Positions 26,951 to 35,663 of a stretch of 64,000 nucleotides of DNA are shown piece after piece. The stretch's first letter is position 1. Each line of letters starts with the position of its first letter. Below the pieces are notes generated by a model that was given only the letters and a program-made list of their open reading frames with translations, did no database searches and was not told the origin of the DNA. The stretch is from Helicobacter_D sp964464895. GTDB lineage: Bacteria > Campylobacterota > Campylobacteria > Campylobacterales > Helicobacteraceae. The stretch spans positions 13,924 through 77,923 of the forward strand of contig CAYXGY010000010.1 of assembly GCA_964464895.1 (NCBI GenBank). The letters are read 5' to 3'. Position numbers and translations under genes: made by a program.

Positions 26951-27540
26951 TTAGCAATACCCTCTCTTGCTTGGATTTGGATTCTCGAAATTGTAGTGAG
27001 TAATTTGCGACTATTGTCTCTTTTGATTCCAAAAAATACCAAAATAGGATCAAAAAGAATCCAAATAAAACCAATCATTATAGAAAAAAGCCAAGCTAGA
27101 GATAAATAAGCAAAAACCTTTGCATAAAAAATTGTTGTGCTAGCGACTGACTGCAAATCAAGATTTATCAAATTCATCACAAGATTAATCACCCCGCTAA
27201 TACCACCTGACCAAAAACTTGTAATAAATCCCTTTCCCATTTCCAAAGAAAAGGGAAATATCAAGGGAGCAATCAATGGAAAACAATAAATCTGTAAAGT
27301 AAAAAGAAATTTAAATAATGCTAGCCACCTATCCCCCTTATAAAGTCTATCCACACCAAAAATCCAAAACCACCCCAAAATAGCACCCAAAAGAAAGCCA
27401 ATCCATTTATTCTTAAGCGGAATTGCTTTAAGAGATTCTGTTTGTTGGTTTAATGTGCTTTCATCAAGGGCTCTAAGATTGTTGAGTGCATTTTTAGAAA
27501 CCTTGCTTGCAAAATATTCTACCAATTCCTTTTGTTGCAC
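26947..27540 (-). CDS. TM2-domain membrane protein
   Basis: A 197-residue protein from GTG 27540 with AAGGAG upstream. The TM2 signature is clear: P-L-K-N-K-W-I-G-F-L-L-G, then F-G-V-D-R-L-Y-K-G-D, with 3-4 helices and the tail G-I-K-R-D-N-S-R-K. It resembles the neighbour at 28186-28611 (same K-x-x-x-G...DRxYKGD...IxxDN plan), so the two are paralogues, each followed by a lipoprotein gene. Expression probably switches with the poly-G tract in its promoter. Confidence 0.75.
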   Translation of the reverse strand: MQQKELVEYFASKVSKNALNNLRALDESTLNQQTESLKAIPLKNKWIGFLLGAILGWFWIFGVDRLYKGDRWLALFKFLFTLQIYCFPLIAPLIFPFSLEMGKGFITSFWSGGISGVINLVMNLINLDLQSVASTTIFYAKVFAYLSLAWLFSIMIGFIWILFDPILVFFGIKRDNSRKLLTTISRIQIQAREGIAK

Positions 27541-27573
27541 TAATTCTCCTTAATTTTCAAGATAACAAATGAA

Positions 27574-27604
27574 ATTATACCCCCCCCCCCCCCGAAGAAG
27601 TCAA
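27574..27604 (-). promoter_or_regulatory. Poly-G phase-variable promoter of TM2/lipoprotein genes
   Basis: On the minus strand: TTGACT (27604-27599), five bases, G14 (27593-27580), TATAAT (27579-27574). The spacer is 19 bp here; 17 bp would need G12. The TM2 start lies 34 bp downstream of the -10. Gain or loss of G residues by slippage should change promoter strength. The layout matches 46799-46828. Confidence 0.8.
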
Positions 27605-27617
27605 GCCAAAAGGTCTA

Positions 27618-28170
27618 TTATTTTTCAATCTCTGCAAGGATATATTCATCGCCCTTATCATTGCTAGTAACTCTATAATTCAGAGTCGCTCTCAAAAAGG
27701 TATTCAAAAGTTGCCCATATTGAGTAAATTTATTAATCTCGCTAAGCTCTTCAAGCTTTGGTGCATTGACAATCCAATCTGATTCTTTATCAAGATTTAC
27801 TGAAATATCATATCCCATAAGCCTAAAAATACTATATTGCACGATGAGTTCCGCTAAGCCAACTTCAAAGAATGGATTTTCATTGATTTTTTGTTCTTTC
27901 CATTTTTCTCCCTTTTTCTCAATGATTTTTTGGATTTCGTCAATGGCTTTAATGCCGACTTTCGCACTACAAGTATTGGAATCTTTATCCAATTAACACA
28001 ACATTATCCGCATAGAATCCCAACTCTTTAGATGTTTTCTTGTAATCTTGAAGTAATAGATCCAAAGCCTGTGTCGCTATACCCTTATCATCGCAACTTG
28101 TAGTACCACACCCGCTAAAAAGCAAACCGAATGCCAATGCTACACCCGAAACAAAAATTTTACCTCTCAT
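27618..28170 (-). pseudogene. Lipoprotein gene split by a 1-bp frameshift
   Basis: The first frame (28170) has a lipoprotein signal: a hydrophobic core, L-L-F-S-G-C, and ends at 27985 after N-V-V-L-I-G. The second frame continues D-K-D-S-N-T-C-S-A-K-V-G. Removing one G from the GG at 27989-27990 yields V-V-L-I-D-K-D-S-N-T-C and a protein of about 183 residues. The total span exceeds a multiple of three by one. The intact protein would be a lipoprotein of unknown role, following the TM2 gene 28186-28611 by 15 bp. Confidence 0.7.
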
Positions 28171-28185
28171 TGCTTCTCCTTTTTG

Positions 28186-28611
28186 TTATCGCATTGCTTG
28201 GCGAATTTTTGCTAGATTATCCTTTTGGATTCCTTTCCACACCAAAAACAAATCCACAATCGCCAAGATTCCAAGAGCTAGTAAAGCGACAAAGCCAATC
28301 ATTGCAAAAACTCCACCAAATGTGCCTCCAATACCTGCGCTAATACCCAAGCAAACAATATAAACCACAAAAAGTCCTGCTTTATAAATCCCAAATTTCG
28401 TATCGCCTTTATAGAATCTATCCGCTCCAAACGAACCAAGACATAGACCCAAAATAAGCCCTACTACTTGACTTTTTAGGGGCAAAGAAGCCAATACTAT
28501 CTGTTTATCATCGGAAATAGATTTCAACTCTTCTTGTAAAGAATATACAGAATCCGCTGGGATTCTACCATTCCATTGTCCAATTAAACTTGCGATGGCA
28601 CCATTTTCCAT
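28186..28611 (-). CDS. TM2-domain membrane protein, second paralogue
   Basis: About 141 residues from ATG 28611 (MENGAIASL), chosen over an upstream start at 28656 because AAAGGATAAATGT lies just before it. The TM2 core is P-L-K-S-Q-V-V-G-L-I-L-G, then F-G-A-D-R-F-Y-K-G-D, with three helices and the tail I-Q-K-D-N-L-A-K. It heads a module with the frameshifted lipoprotein gene and is divergent from the HTH gene. Confidence 0.75.
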   Translation of the reverse strand: MENGAIASLIGQWNGRIPADSVYSLQEELKSISDDKQIVLASLPLKSQVVGLILGLCLGSFGADRFYKGDTKFGIYKAGLFVVYIVCLGISAGIGGTFGGVFAMIGFVALLALGILAIVDLFLVWKGIQKDNLAKIRQAMR

Positions 28612-28683
28612 ACATTTATCCTTTAAAACTAAAAATTTAGATGGGATTCTAACCAAAATAAACTTGAAAATATTTTAAAATAG

Positions 28684-28725
28684 GGAATAATTACTTATAT
28701 ATATAATTTAGTAAGTAATTATTCC
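28684..28725 (+). promoter_or_regulatory. Perfect 14-bp inverted repeat around a promoter
   Basis: GGAATAATTACTTA (28684-28697) and TAAGTAATTATTCC (28712-28725) are exact reverse complements, 14 bp apart. TATAAT (28702-28707) lies in the middle. This fits an operator bound by a dimer, perhaps the HTH protein encoded next. Confidence 0.65.
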
Positions 28726-28783
28726 TTTGTTAGAGATTATATTAAATTCTATCAACATTCCTTACAAAATCTATTTTAAAGGA

Positions 28784-29020
28784 ATGTCGGATATGCAAAC
28801 AAATCCAAATCAAGAAAACTACTTTTTCCGCCCTAAACTCTCCCAACGTGATATTGCAGGGATTTTACAAGTTGATACCAAAACGCTTTATAATTGGAAA
28901 AGGCGCAAACCCAATCTCTATCGCATCATTATGCTTGGATTCAAGTTTGAGGAGATGTTGCGATTAAGCAAAAAACATTATGAAGAGCTGCTAGAAATAG
29001 AATCCAAAATATTCTCATAA
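28784..29020 (+). CDS. Small helix-turn-helix protein
   Basis: About 78 residues if read from ATG 28784; starts at 28727 (TTG) or 28793 (ATG) are also possible. The segment L-S-Q-R-D-I-A-G-I-L-Q-V-D-T-K-T-L-Y-N-W is a plain HTH motif of the phage/XRE or MerR-like kind, followed by a short charged helical tail. It probably regulates itself and perhaps the divergent TM2 module, given the perfect dyad over its promoter. Confidence 0.6.
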   Translation: MSDMQTNPNQENYFFRPKLSQRDIAGILQVDTKTLYNWKRRKPNLYRIIMLGFKFEEMLRLSKKHYEELLEIESKIFS

Positions 29021-29176
29021 TGACACTTTTATCATTGCGAAATCCTTGTAAATAAGGCTGTGGCAATCTGTAATGCAGAATCTCACTTGGAGATTCCCAT
29101 TGTAAAAGATTCTGTATGCAAGATTATAGATTGCCACTTCTTACAAAGTCTCACGATGATAAAAAGGAGTCTCATA
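29021..29176. repeat. Palindromic intergenic repeat element
   Basis: The two halves are imperfect inverted copies. The left has ATCATTGCGA...GTGGCAATCT and the right AGATTGCCAC...TCACGATGAT. The internal right arm GTATGC(A/G)AGATTAT(A/G)GATTGC recurs at 43319-43339. This is a MITE-like or folded-RNA element. The rest up to 29319 holds only an AT-rich promoter region for the next gene. Confidence 0.65.
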
Positions 29177-29319
29177 GGGGCACAATCACACAACAAACAG
29201 CAAAAAATCCTTAAAGCATAATTCCTTTTGTAATCAACTTTAAGCTTATATTAATTTAATAATAATAGTCGTAAAATAACCTTTCGCTTTTTCTCATTTT
29301 ATTATTTCAAGGAAAGCCA

Positions 29320-31068
29320 ATGCGCAGCATTATATTACTTTTTGTTTTTGGTGTTTTGGGGTATTTGTTTTATGAATCTAGCTCGTTTTTGGGGGCGTGT
29401 TCTGGAATCGCCATTTTCCTCTATGGTGTAATGTGCCTCAAAAATGGCTTTAGCAACTTCAGCACCTTTATTGAAAGAGTGTTAAAAAAATGGGCAAACA
29501 CCGCAACTAAAAGTTTGATTTTTGGTGCAATCTCTACGATGATTATGCAAAGCAGTGGGCTTGTTTCCGTGCTCGCAATCTCTTTTTTGGCTGCTGGATT
29601 TATCACCTTAGGGCAAGGGATTGGGATAATTTTTGGGGCAAATGTCGGCACAACGATTGTTGCTTGGGTGATTGCGATTGCGGGTGTGAAGTTTGATATT
29701 TCCTCTATTACGATGCCCTTGCTCGTCTTTGGCGTAATTTTAAACCTCCAAAACTCAAAAACCTCTAAAGCCTTTGGTTCAATTCTCTGCGGGATTGGAT
29801 TCTTTTTTCTTGGAATCTCACTTGTCAAAAGTGGATTCAATGAGCTAAAAGACATTGTAGATATTGCACAATATGGGCAAATGACTGGGATCTTGGGCGT
29901 CTCTTTATTTGTATTTATAGGAATTGTGCTCACCGTGATAATGCAAAGCTCCAATGCAAGCTTGCTTGTCGCAATCACGATTCTAGCTGCAGGACAAATG
30001 AGCTATGAGAATGCGCTAGGTTTTGCGATTGGCTCTAATATCGGTAGCACGGTAATGGCGATTATTGGCTCTATTGGCACAAACATCACGGGCAAAAGAC
30101 TTGCCGCAGCACATTTGCTCTTCAATAGCGTAACGGCACTTGTGGCAGTTGTATTTTTGCATCAAATGATTGCTGTTGTGCGCCTCTTTTGTGATGCGGT
30201 TGGAATCGCAAGTGATGACTATATCCTGCAACTCACCGCATTCCACACACTCTTTAATATCGTGGGCATTGCCTTGATGATGCCTTTCATAGAAAAAATG
30301 GTTTGGTTTCTTGAAAAATTCATCGTGGATAAAGAAGCAAAAAAATACGAACCAATCTACCTCAACCATTCTATTGTAGAATACCCTGATACTGCGATTG
30401 AAGCCCTAAGAAATGAAATGGAGCATTTATATGATAATTGCTTCTTGGTTCTCACCTATGCACTCGGATTTACGCGCAAAGAAATCCATTCTAACACACC
30501 TTTCCGTGAAATTATTGCGAAGAAAAAATTGTATAGAAGAGATGTAGATTTTGACAATTTTTATCAAAAGAATATCAAATATCTATTTGACAAAATGTTT
30601 GACTTCGCGACAATTGCGCAAACCCATATCCACGAAAAAGACCAAATGAGCGAAATTGCGCATATCAAAAAGGCTGCGCGCAGAGCGGTAGAATCTATCC
30701 ACCAATTAAAAATGCTTTACCGCAATCTCAAGGAAGCAACACAAACTTCTAATGAAGCATTAGCAGAAATTTATAATGAAATACGGATTAATTTAGCCGA
30801 AACTCTACGCAGTATTGAAAACCTTGAAACTATTTCAGATGAGAAAGTCCAGCTCATTTTGGCAAGCATTCGTAAAGGCTCTGCGCTATTAGACCAAGCC
30901 GATGACAATGCCATTAGCAAAGTAGAAAAATTGATTCTTGAAAATAAAATCAGTGCCAATAATGCCTCTTCTATCCTTAACGATATTGACACTGCCAATA
31001 AAGTTAGTAAAGACTTGCTTGTGATGACACAACATCTTTATGCCGCTTATCACGATGAGGAATCGTAA
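29320..31068 (+). CDS. Na/Pi cotransporter-family protein with PhoU-like tail
   Basis: A 582-residue protein. The membrane half carries two inverted-repeat motifs, M-Q-S-S-G-L-V-S-V and M-Q-S-S-N-A-S-L-L-V, the Q-S-S signature of the NptA/PNaS family that moves phosphate with sodium. From about residue 350 a helical cytoplasmic domain of PhoU type follows. Length and layout are normal for the bacterial YjbB-like group. AAGGAAAGCC precedes ATG 29320. Probably monocistronic. Export versus import direction cannot be told. Confidence 0.85.
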   Translation: MRSIILLFVFGVLGYLFYESSSFLGACSGIAIFLYGVMCLKNGFSNFSTFIERVLKKWANTATKSLIFGAISTMIMQSSGLVSVLAISFLAAGFITLGQGIGIIFGANVGTTIVAWVIAIAGVKFDISSITMPLLVFGVILNLQNSKTSKAFGSILCGIGFFFLGISLVKSGFNELKDIVDIAQYGQMTGILGVSLFVFIGIVLTVIMQSSNASLLVAITILAAGQMSYENALGFAIGSNIGSTVMAIIGSIGTNITGKRLAAAHLLFNSVTALVAVVFLHQMIAVVRLFCDAVGIASDDYILQLTAFHTLFNIVGIALMMPFIEKMVWFLEKFIVDKEAKKYEPIYLNHSIVEYPDTAIEALRNEMEHLYDNCFLVLTYALGFTRKEIHSNTPFREIIAKKKLYRRDVDFDNFYQKNIKYLFDKMFDFATIAQTHIHEKDQMSEIAHIKKAARRAVESIHQLKMLYRNLKEATQTSNEALAEIYNEIRINLAETLRSIENLETISDEKVQLILASIRKGSALLDQADDNAISKVEKLILENKISANNASSILNDIDTANKVSKDLLVMTQHLYAAYHDEES

Positions 31069-31152
31069 TTTCTTATTGTGATTGCTCAAATCTCGCAATG
31101 ACAAATCCAGCCTCATCAAATTGCAAACCACGTCCTTGCGAGAATTGCTTAT

Positions 31153-31997
31153 TTATACAAATTGATAACGCGCATCTTTTCGTATATCGTAGAGTTCAAT
31201 CTTTTGCCCATTTTCTATTTGGTTAAAATATAAAATAGGAGGCACAAAAGGGTAGAATCCCATAAACATAAACCATTCCTTATTGTATTTAAAGGTTGTA
31301 TGGCGATGGTTATCAATTTGAGTTTGGATAAACCCCTCGTATTCTTGACTTTTATCCACCCAAAATTCATTGGAATAAAAGCTCAAAACCTTGCGCTTGC
31401 AATAAGGATTCTTGATGATTTCTTGCACTCCAATATCAAAATACATATTAAAAGTTGGGTCTAAAATCTGCCATTTTTCATTGATAAATACCTCACAAAA
31501 TCCGTGAGCCCAACCAAAAATATCGCTATAACTGATTACTCTAGCCTCTATTCCAAAATTTTCTAGCAACATACAAAGTGCATAGGGCTTCTGCCCACAA
31601 TGCCCATATTGTAATTTGGTAAAATATTCTATAAGCGTTGTAATCTTCACACCTTCTTTTACAACCCTTGGAGTATAATGCTTGCTTTTGTGCATAAAAA
31701 CATTGAGATAAAAGCAAAAGGCTAGCTGCTTTGGGATTCCGCGCGCATTGAGTTCTCTCTCTATGCTTTTTCGTCTTTTTTCAAAGTCGCCCTGCAAAGA
31801 TACGAACAATTCTTGCAGGCACTGATTAGCTTCTTTTGCTTTTAAAGGCTTATTTTCTTGGGGGGGGGGCACAATAAAGTATTCTTAAAAATTGCCTTAT
31901 TAATGTCAATTTTGAGCGGGAAATATTCTTGCACATCAAAAGGTCTAATGCAAGAAGAAGTATAATTGTATTGTTTCTTTGTGTTAATTTGATACAT
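31153..31997 (-). CDS. Phase-variable transglutaminase-like protein, OFF as read
   Basis: The gene starts at ATG 31997, which overlaps the dehydrogenase stop as TAATG. After 43 codons it meets a C10 tract (G10 on + at 31860-31869) and stops a few codons later. With C11 or C8 it would join the frame that continues from 31872 to 31153, giving about 281 residues (C11). That frame has a transglutaminase/papain-like core: Y-G-H-C-G-Q-K, then W-A-H-G-F-C-E-V, then I-L-D-P-T-F-N, i.e. the Cys-His-Asp triad. No signal peptide. Coupling to a nucleotide-sugar dehydrogenase points to surface glycan or cell-envelope modification (inference). Confidence 0.8.
31860..31869. repeat. Homopolymer of ten G (C on coding strand)
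   Basis: It lies inside the transglutaminase-like coding frame, where single-base changes toggle the reading frame. Ten residues is the OFF state; 8 or 11 gives ON. Confidence 0.9.
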
Positions 31998-33250
31998 TAA
32001 AGCCTCCCGCTCACTTGTTCTTTTGGCAAAATACCTTTTAAATCATAGACAACGACTGCACCCCGATGACTAAAGTCTAATGTTCTAAATTCATTATGCG
32101 CTACCGCGATAATCACGGCTTGATAATCACGCAATCTGAAATTTTCCATTTCCTGTAATATCAAACCATATTCCTTTTGGACTTCCTCTGTGCTTGCCCA
32201 CGGGTCATAAATATCCACTCTGCATTCAAAATCTTGTAATTCTCTAATCACATCTACCACGCGAGAATTACGAATATCTGGACAATTTTCCTTAAAAGTA
32301 ATTCCAAGAATGGCGACTTTGCTACCAATGATTTGGTGTTTATTTTTAATCATCAGTTTAATCACTCTTTCTGCAACGACAATTCCCATATTATCATTAA
32401 TATGTCGTCCTGCTAGAATCACTTGAGAATGATAACCCAAAGATTCTGCTTTGTGTGTAAGGTAATAAGGATCTACACCGATACAATGCCCCCCAACAAG
32501 ACCCGGACGAAAGGGTAAAAAATTCCATTTGCTTCCCGCTGCCTCCAACACCTCTAAAGTGTCAATGCCCAAACGCTCAAAAATTAACGCAAGTTCATTA
32601 ACGAAAGCAATGTTAATATCTCGTTGCGAATTTTCAATTACTTTTGCCGCTTCTGCGACTTTAATACTTGGGGCTTTATGTGTGCCCGCAGTGATAATAC
32701 TTGCATAAAGCGCATTAACTTCCTCTGCTATTTGAGGTGTAGAACCGCTCGTTACCTTTTTGATATTGGGCAGGCGATGTGTTTTATCGCCCGGATTGAT
32801 ACGTTCTGGGGAATATCCGCAGAAAAAATCTACATTGAATTTCAATCCACTCTCGCGTTCCAAAATCGGCACACAATCCTCCTCTGTGCAGCCGGGATAA
32901 ACCGTGCTTTCATAGATAACAATATCACCCCTTTTAAGCACTTTTCCCACGCTGCTAGATGCTTTTTGGAGTGGTGTTAAATCAGGCTTGTTGTAATTAT
33001 CAATCGGGGTTGGTACGGTAACAATAAAAATCTGCGCCTCCCTTAAATCCTCCAAATTCGTTGTAAAATATAGATTTGTAGCACTTTTCAGCTCCACTTC
33101 TTCTATTTCTAATGTGCGGTCATAACCCCCTTTTAGTTCCTCAATTCGTTTTTGAAAAATATCAAATCCTAACACCTTATAAGTTTTGCCAAATTCCACC
33201 GCTAAAGGCAACCCGACATATCCAAGTCCAATGATAGCAAGAGTTTTCAT
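31997..33250 (-). CDS. UDP-sugar 6-dehydrogenase (TviB/WbpO-like)
   Basis: A 417-residue enzyme of the UDP-glucose/GDP-mannose dehydrogenase superfamily. The N-terminal Rossmann motif is I-I-G-L-G-Y-V-G-L-P-L-A. E-S-T-V-Y-P-G-C-T-E, K-V-I-E-N-S-Q-R-D-I-N-I-A and the catalytic-Cys segment G-H-C-I-G-V-D-P-Y-Y follow. The order and the S-P-E-R-I-N-P-G motif fit UDP-GlcNAc/GalNAc dehydrogenases that make uronic acids for capsule or O-antigen. GGGGAG precedes the ATG. The stop is coupled to the phase-variable gene. Confidence 0.9.
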   Translation of the reverse strand: MKTLAIIGLGYVGLPLAVEFGKTYKVLGFDIFQKRIEELKGGYDRTLEIEEVELKSATNLYFTTNLEDLREAQIFIVTVPTPIDNYNKPDLTPLQKASSSVGKVLKRGDIVIYESTVYPGCTEEDCVPILERESGLKFNVDFFCGYSPERINPGDKTHRLPNIKKVTSGSTPQIAEEVNALYASIITAGTHKAPSIKVAEAAKVIENSQRDINIAFVNELALIFERLGIDTLEVLEAAGSKWNFLPFRPGLVGGHCIGVDPYYLTHKAESLGYHSQVILAGRHINDNMGIVVAERVIKLMIKNKHQIIGSKVAILGITFKENCPDIRNSRVVDVIRELQDFECRVDIYDPWASTEEVQKEYGLILQEMENFRLRDYQAVIIAVAHNEFRTLDFSHRGAVVVYDLKGILPKEQVSGRL

Positions 33251-33324
33251 TTTCTCCCCTTTCTCTGCATAATTTTACTTACTTTTTCTAAAGACATTCT
33301 AATTTGTGATTTCACTTTTGTAAC

Positions 33325-34560
33325 CTAATAATTAATAAAATCTGACTTTTTAATGCCAAAATCCATTTTAAAAGGCAAAACCTTTAATAGCTCACCCTCC
33401 ACAATAGAATCACTTGATGCGTCAAATACAACTAGCGCATTGCTTAAAGCCATTGGGGTAACTTCACTAGAGCCATATTTTCCCTTTTTGACAAAATGCA
33501 CAGAATCCTCTTGTACAAACCCAAGCAAAGATTCTGTACGTTTCTTGCGCATAAGATTCTGTGCAGATTTGAACAACAGAAATTGCGGATAATAAGCCCT
33601 TGCTCCACTTAATTGATACAAAAAGGGCACGATGAGCAAACGCAATAAAACTGCTCCGGCCAAAGGGTTTCCCGGCAATGCAATAATGAATTTAGAATCC
33701 AATTTTGCAACCATTATGGGCTTTCCCGGCTTGATTTGCACACCTTCTAACACCATTTGCGCGCCACATTTTCTTAAAGTCTCTCGCATAAAATCCGCTT
33801 CGCCTTTGCTTGCACCACCGCTTGTAAAAATCACATCACTTTGAGTTTCCAATGCCACCTTAATAGAATCGCAATTATCTTTTAAGATTCCACCATAACG
33901 ACTTTCAAAACCATAGCTCTTAAGAATCGCAGCAATCATCGTGGCGTTAGAATTATAAATATGATAAGAATCCGCTTGTTCCCATATTTCCTTTAACTCA
34001 TCACCACTTGCAAACACACTAATCTTTAAAGGCGCAAAAACCTTGATATAGCTAATGCCCTGTGTGGCAAGCAAAGTAAGAGAATCCGCATTTAAGTTTG
34101 CACCATTTTCCAAAAGCAAAGAATCTTGAGCGACTTCTTCGCCACACTTGCGAATATTTGCACCTTGTTTTAAAGTGTGTGGTGCGTAGATTTGAGTTGT
34201 GTTTTCAAATCCTCCCTCTACTTCTTCAAAAGGCACAACACAATCTGCACCACTAGGCACTTTCGCACCTGTCATAATCTTCGCACATTCTAAATTCTCT
34301 AAAGCCACTTGCGCACAATCACCCGCAAAAATGCTTGTTTTAATGTGCAAGGCTTTCCCTGCATCACTAGCCTTTAATGCGTAGCCGTCCATTGCAGAAT
34401 TATCAAAACAAGGCAATGCCTTTTGGGCATAGACTGCCTCTGCTAAAACTCTATCCTGTGCATTTAAAAGCGGTACAATCTCTGTCTGCCGAGAGAATCC
34501 TTGTACTGCATTCTGCAAGGATTCTATGGCGTCCCTTAAACTCTGTGTTCTGTCTTCCAT
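33325..34560 (-). CDS. moeA: Molybdopterin molybdenumtransferase MoeA
   Basis: A 411-residue enzyme that inserts molybdate into the pterin cofactor. Visible features are F-D-N-S-A-M-D-G-Y-A, G-A-x-V-P-x-G-A-D-C-V-V, S-G-G-A-S-K-G-E-A-D and I-K-P-G-K-P-I...A-L-P-G-N-P. It ends the reverse-strand group selA-selB-NifS-like-moeA. Formate dehydrogenase is both a selenocysteine and a molybdenum/tungsten enzyme, so the grouping suggests its maturation. No formate dehydrogenase gene is in the window. Confidence 0.93.
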   Translation of the reverse strand: MEDRTQSLRDAIESLQNAVQGFSRQTEIVPLLNAQDRVLAEAVYAQKALPCFDNSAMDGYALKASDAGKALHIKTSIFAGDCAQVALENLECAKIMTGAKVPSGADCVVPFEEVEGGFENTTQIYAPHTLKQGANIRKCGEEVAQDSLLLENGANLNADSLTLLATQGISYIKVFAPLKISVFASGDELKEIWEQADSYHIYNSNATMIAAILKSYGFESRYGGILKDNCDSIKVALETQSDVIFTSGGASKGEADFMRETLRKCGAQMVLEGVQIKPGKPIMVAKLDSKFIIALPGNPLAGAVLLRLLIVPFLYQLSGARAYYPQFLLFKSAQNLMRKKRTESLLGFVQEDSVHFVKKGKYGSSEVTPMALSNALVVFDASSDSIVEGELLKVLPFKMDFGIKKSDFINY

Positions 34561-34587
34561 TATTTTACTTCCTTGAAAAAATTTTAT

Positions 34588-35652
34588 TTAATGCTCTAAA
34601 TTTCTTAGTTGCAAATATCTCTTTGCTATTTTTTGGGCAATTTCTGGAATCAGGCTTGGAGAAATATCTAAAAAACTAAGGCTCAATAATTCTCTTGATT
34701 GTGCCTCGCTATATCCCATTTCACGTAATACAAAAGAGGGACGCGCAAAACCAAAGAGGCATTCTTGCCCATTAATCACACCAACATCATCAAAAAGCAA
34801 GCTTTGAATCAGATTCCGCGCCTTGATTCCTTTAAGCCCCAAAGCCAAAGTATTTGGTGGCGTTTGATAAAACAAATAGCAACTCTCCCCCATTCCCATT
34901 TTCTCCAAATTAATGCGCAAAGCATCAAAGAAAATGCACGCTAAATCACTTGGAATCTCACTTTTCGCAGATTTTGCATTAGAATTTTTAAGCATAATGG
35001 CTTGCCGAAAAGTCTCATAAAGATGTGGAATCTCTAAAAAAATATTGGGAATGCCATAAGTGCCACAAAACTCATTAGAAGCCAAAATGCCAAAAGGGCG
35101 CATAATTCCTAAATTTTCCCCATTAAGAAGCATAATATCCGCTTGAGGCAGAGGTAGATTTAATGCAAGTGCATAGCTAATATCTACAACCTTAGTAACA
35201 TTTTGAGGCAAGGACTCTATTGCATTAAGCGTCAAAATATCTTCATTCAAAACAGGCATAATGAAACAATTTGCCCCCCAATTGAGTGCGGCATTAATGG
35301 AATCTTGGCTAATGCTTCCACTCTTGAAATCTGGCAAAAGAGGGAAGACATTTTCTCGGTATTGTGAGGGCAACTCCCAATAAGCACAATAAAGCATATT
35401 ATGGGACGAAAGTGCAAGGGCAATTTTATAATTTATATGACAAAGATTTGTGAGCAAAAAATAAAAAGATTCCAAGTTAAAATTAAAAGGGCGCAAAAAC
35501 TTTGCCCCCAAAAGCTCGCAGAGTGCTGCTTTTTCTTTAAAAACCTCTTGAGATTGCACAGGGAGGATAGACTGATGATTTGCTGTTTTAATGTCTATTA
35601 AATGCTGATTTAACTCTTTGTTTAATGGCGGATTTTGTAATCTATCAAGCAT
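34588..35652 (-). CDS. Cysteine-desulfurase-like protein lacking the PLP lysine
   Basis: A 354-residue protein that follows class V aminotransferase/NifS order. S-S-H-N lies near 82-85, an N-E pair near 136-137, V-D-I-S-Y-A-L-A near 156, and the P-N-T-L-A-L-G-L region at 266. Around C298, E-C-L-F-G-F-A-R-P-S-F-V-L-R-E-M-G matches the active-site-Cys loop of NifS/IscS. At the usual PLP-lysine motif (D-L-L-S-L-S-G-H-K in NifS), the sequence D-I-M-L-L-N-G-E-N aligns without gaps, giving Glu for His and Asn180 for Lys. It should not form the normal PLP aldimine. It sits between selB and moeA, so a role in selenium or sulfur handling is a good guess. Confidence 0.6.
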   Translation of the reverse strand: MLDRLQNPPLNKELNQHLIDIKTANHQSILPVQSQEVFKEKAALCELLGAKFLRPFNFNLESFYFLLTNLCHINYKIALALSSHNMLYCAYWELPSQYRENVFPLLPDFKSGSISQDSINAALNWGANCFIMPVLNEDILTLNAIESLPQNVTKVVDISYALALNLPLPQADIMLLNGENLGIMRPFGILASNEFCGTYGIPNIFLEIPHLYETFRQAIMLKNSNAKSAKSEIPSDLACIFFDALRINLEKMGMGESCYLFYQTPPNTLALGLKGIKARNLIQSLLFDDVGVINGQECLFGFARPSFVLREMGYSEAQSRELLSLSFLDISPSLIPEIAQKIAKRYLQLRNLEH

Positions 35653-35663
35653 TGGATTCCAAA

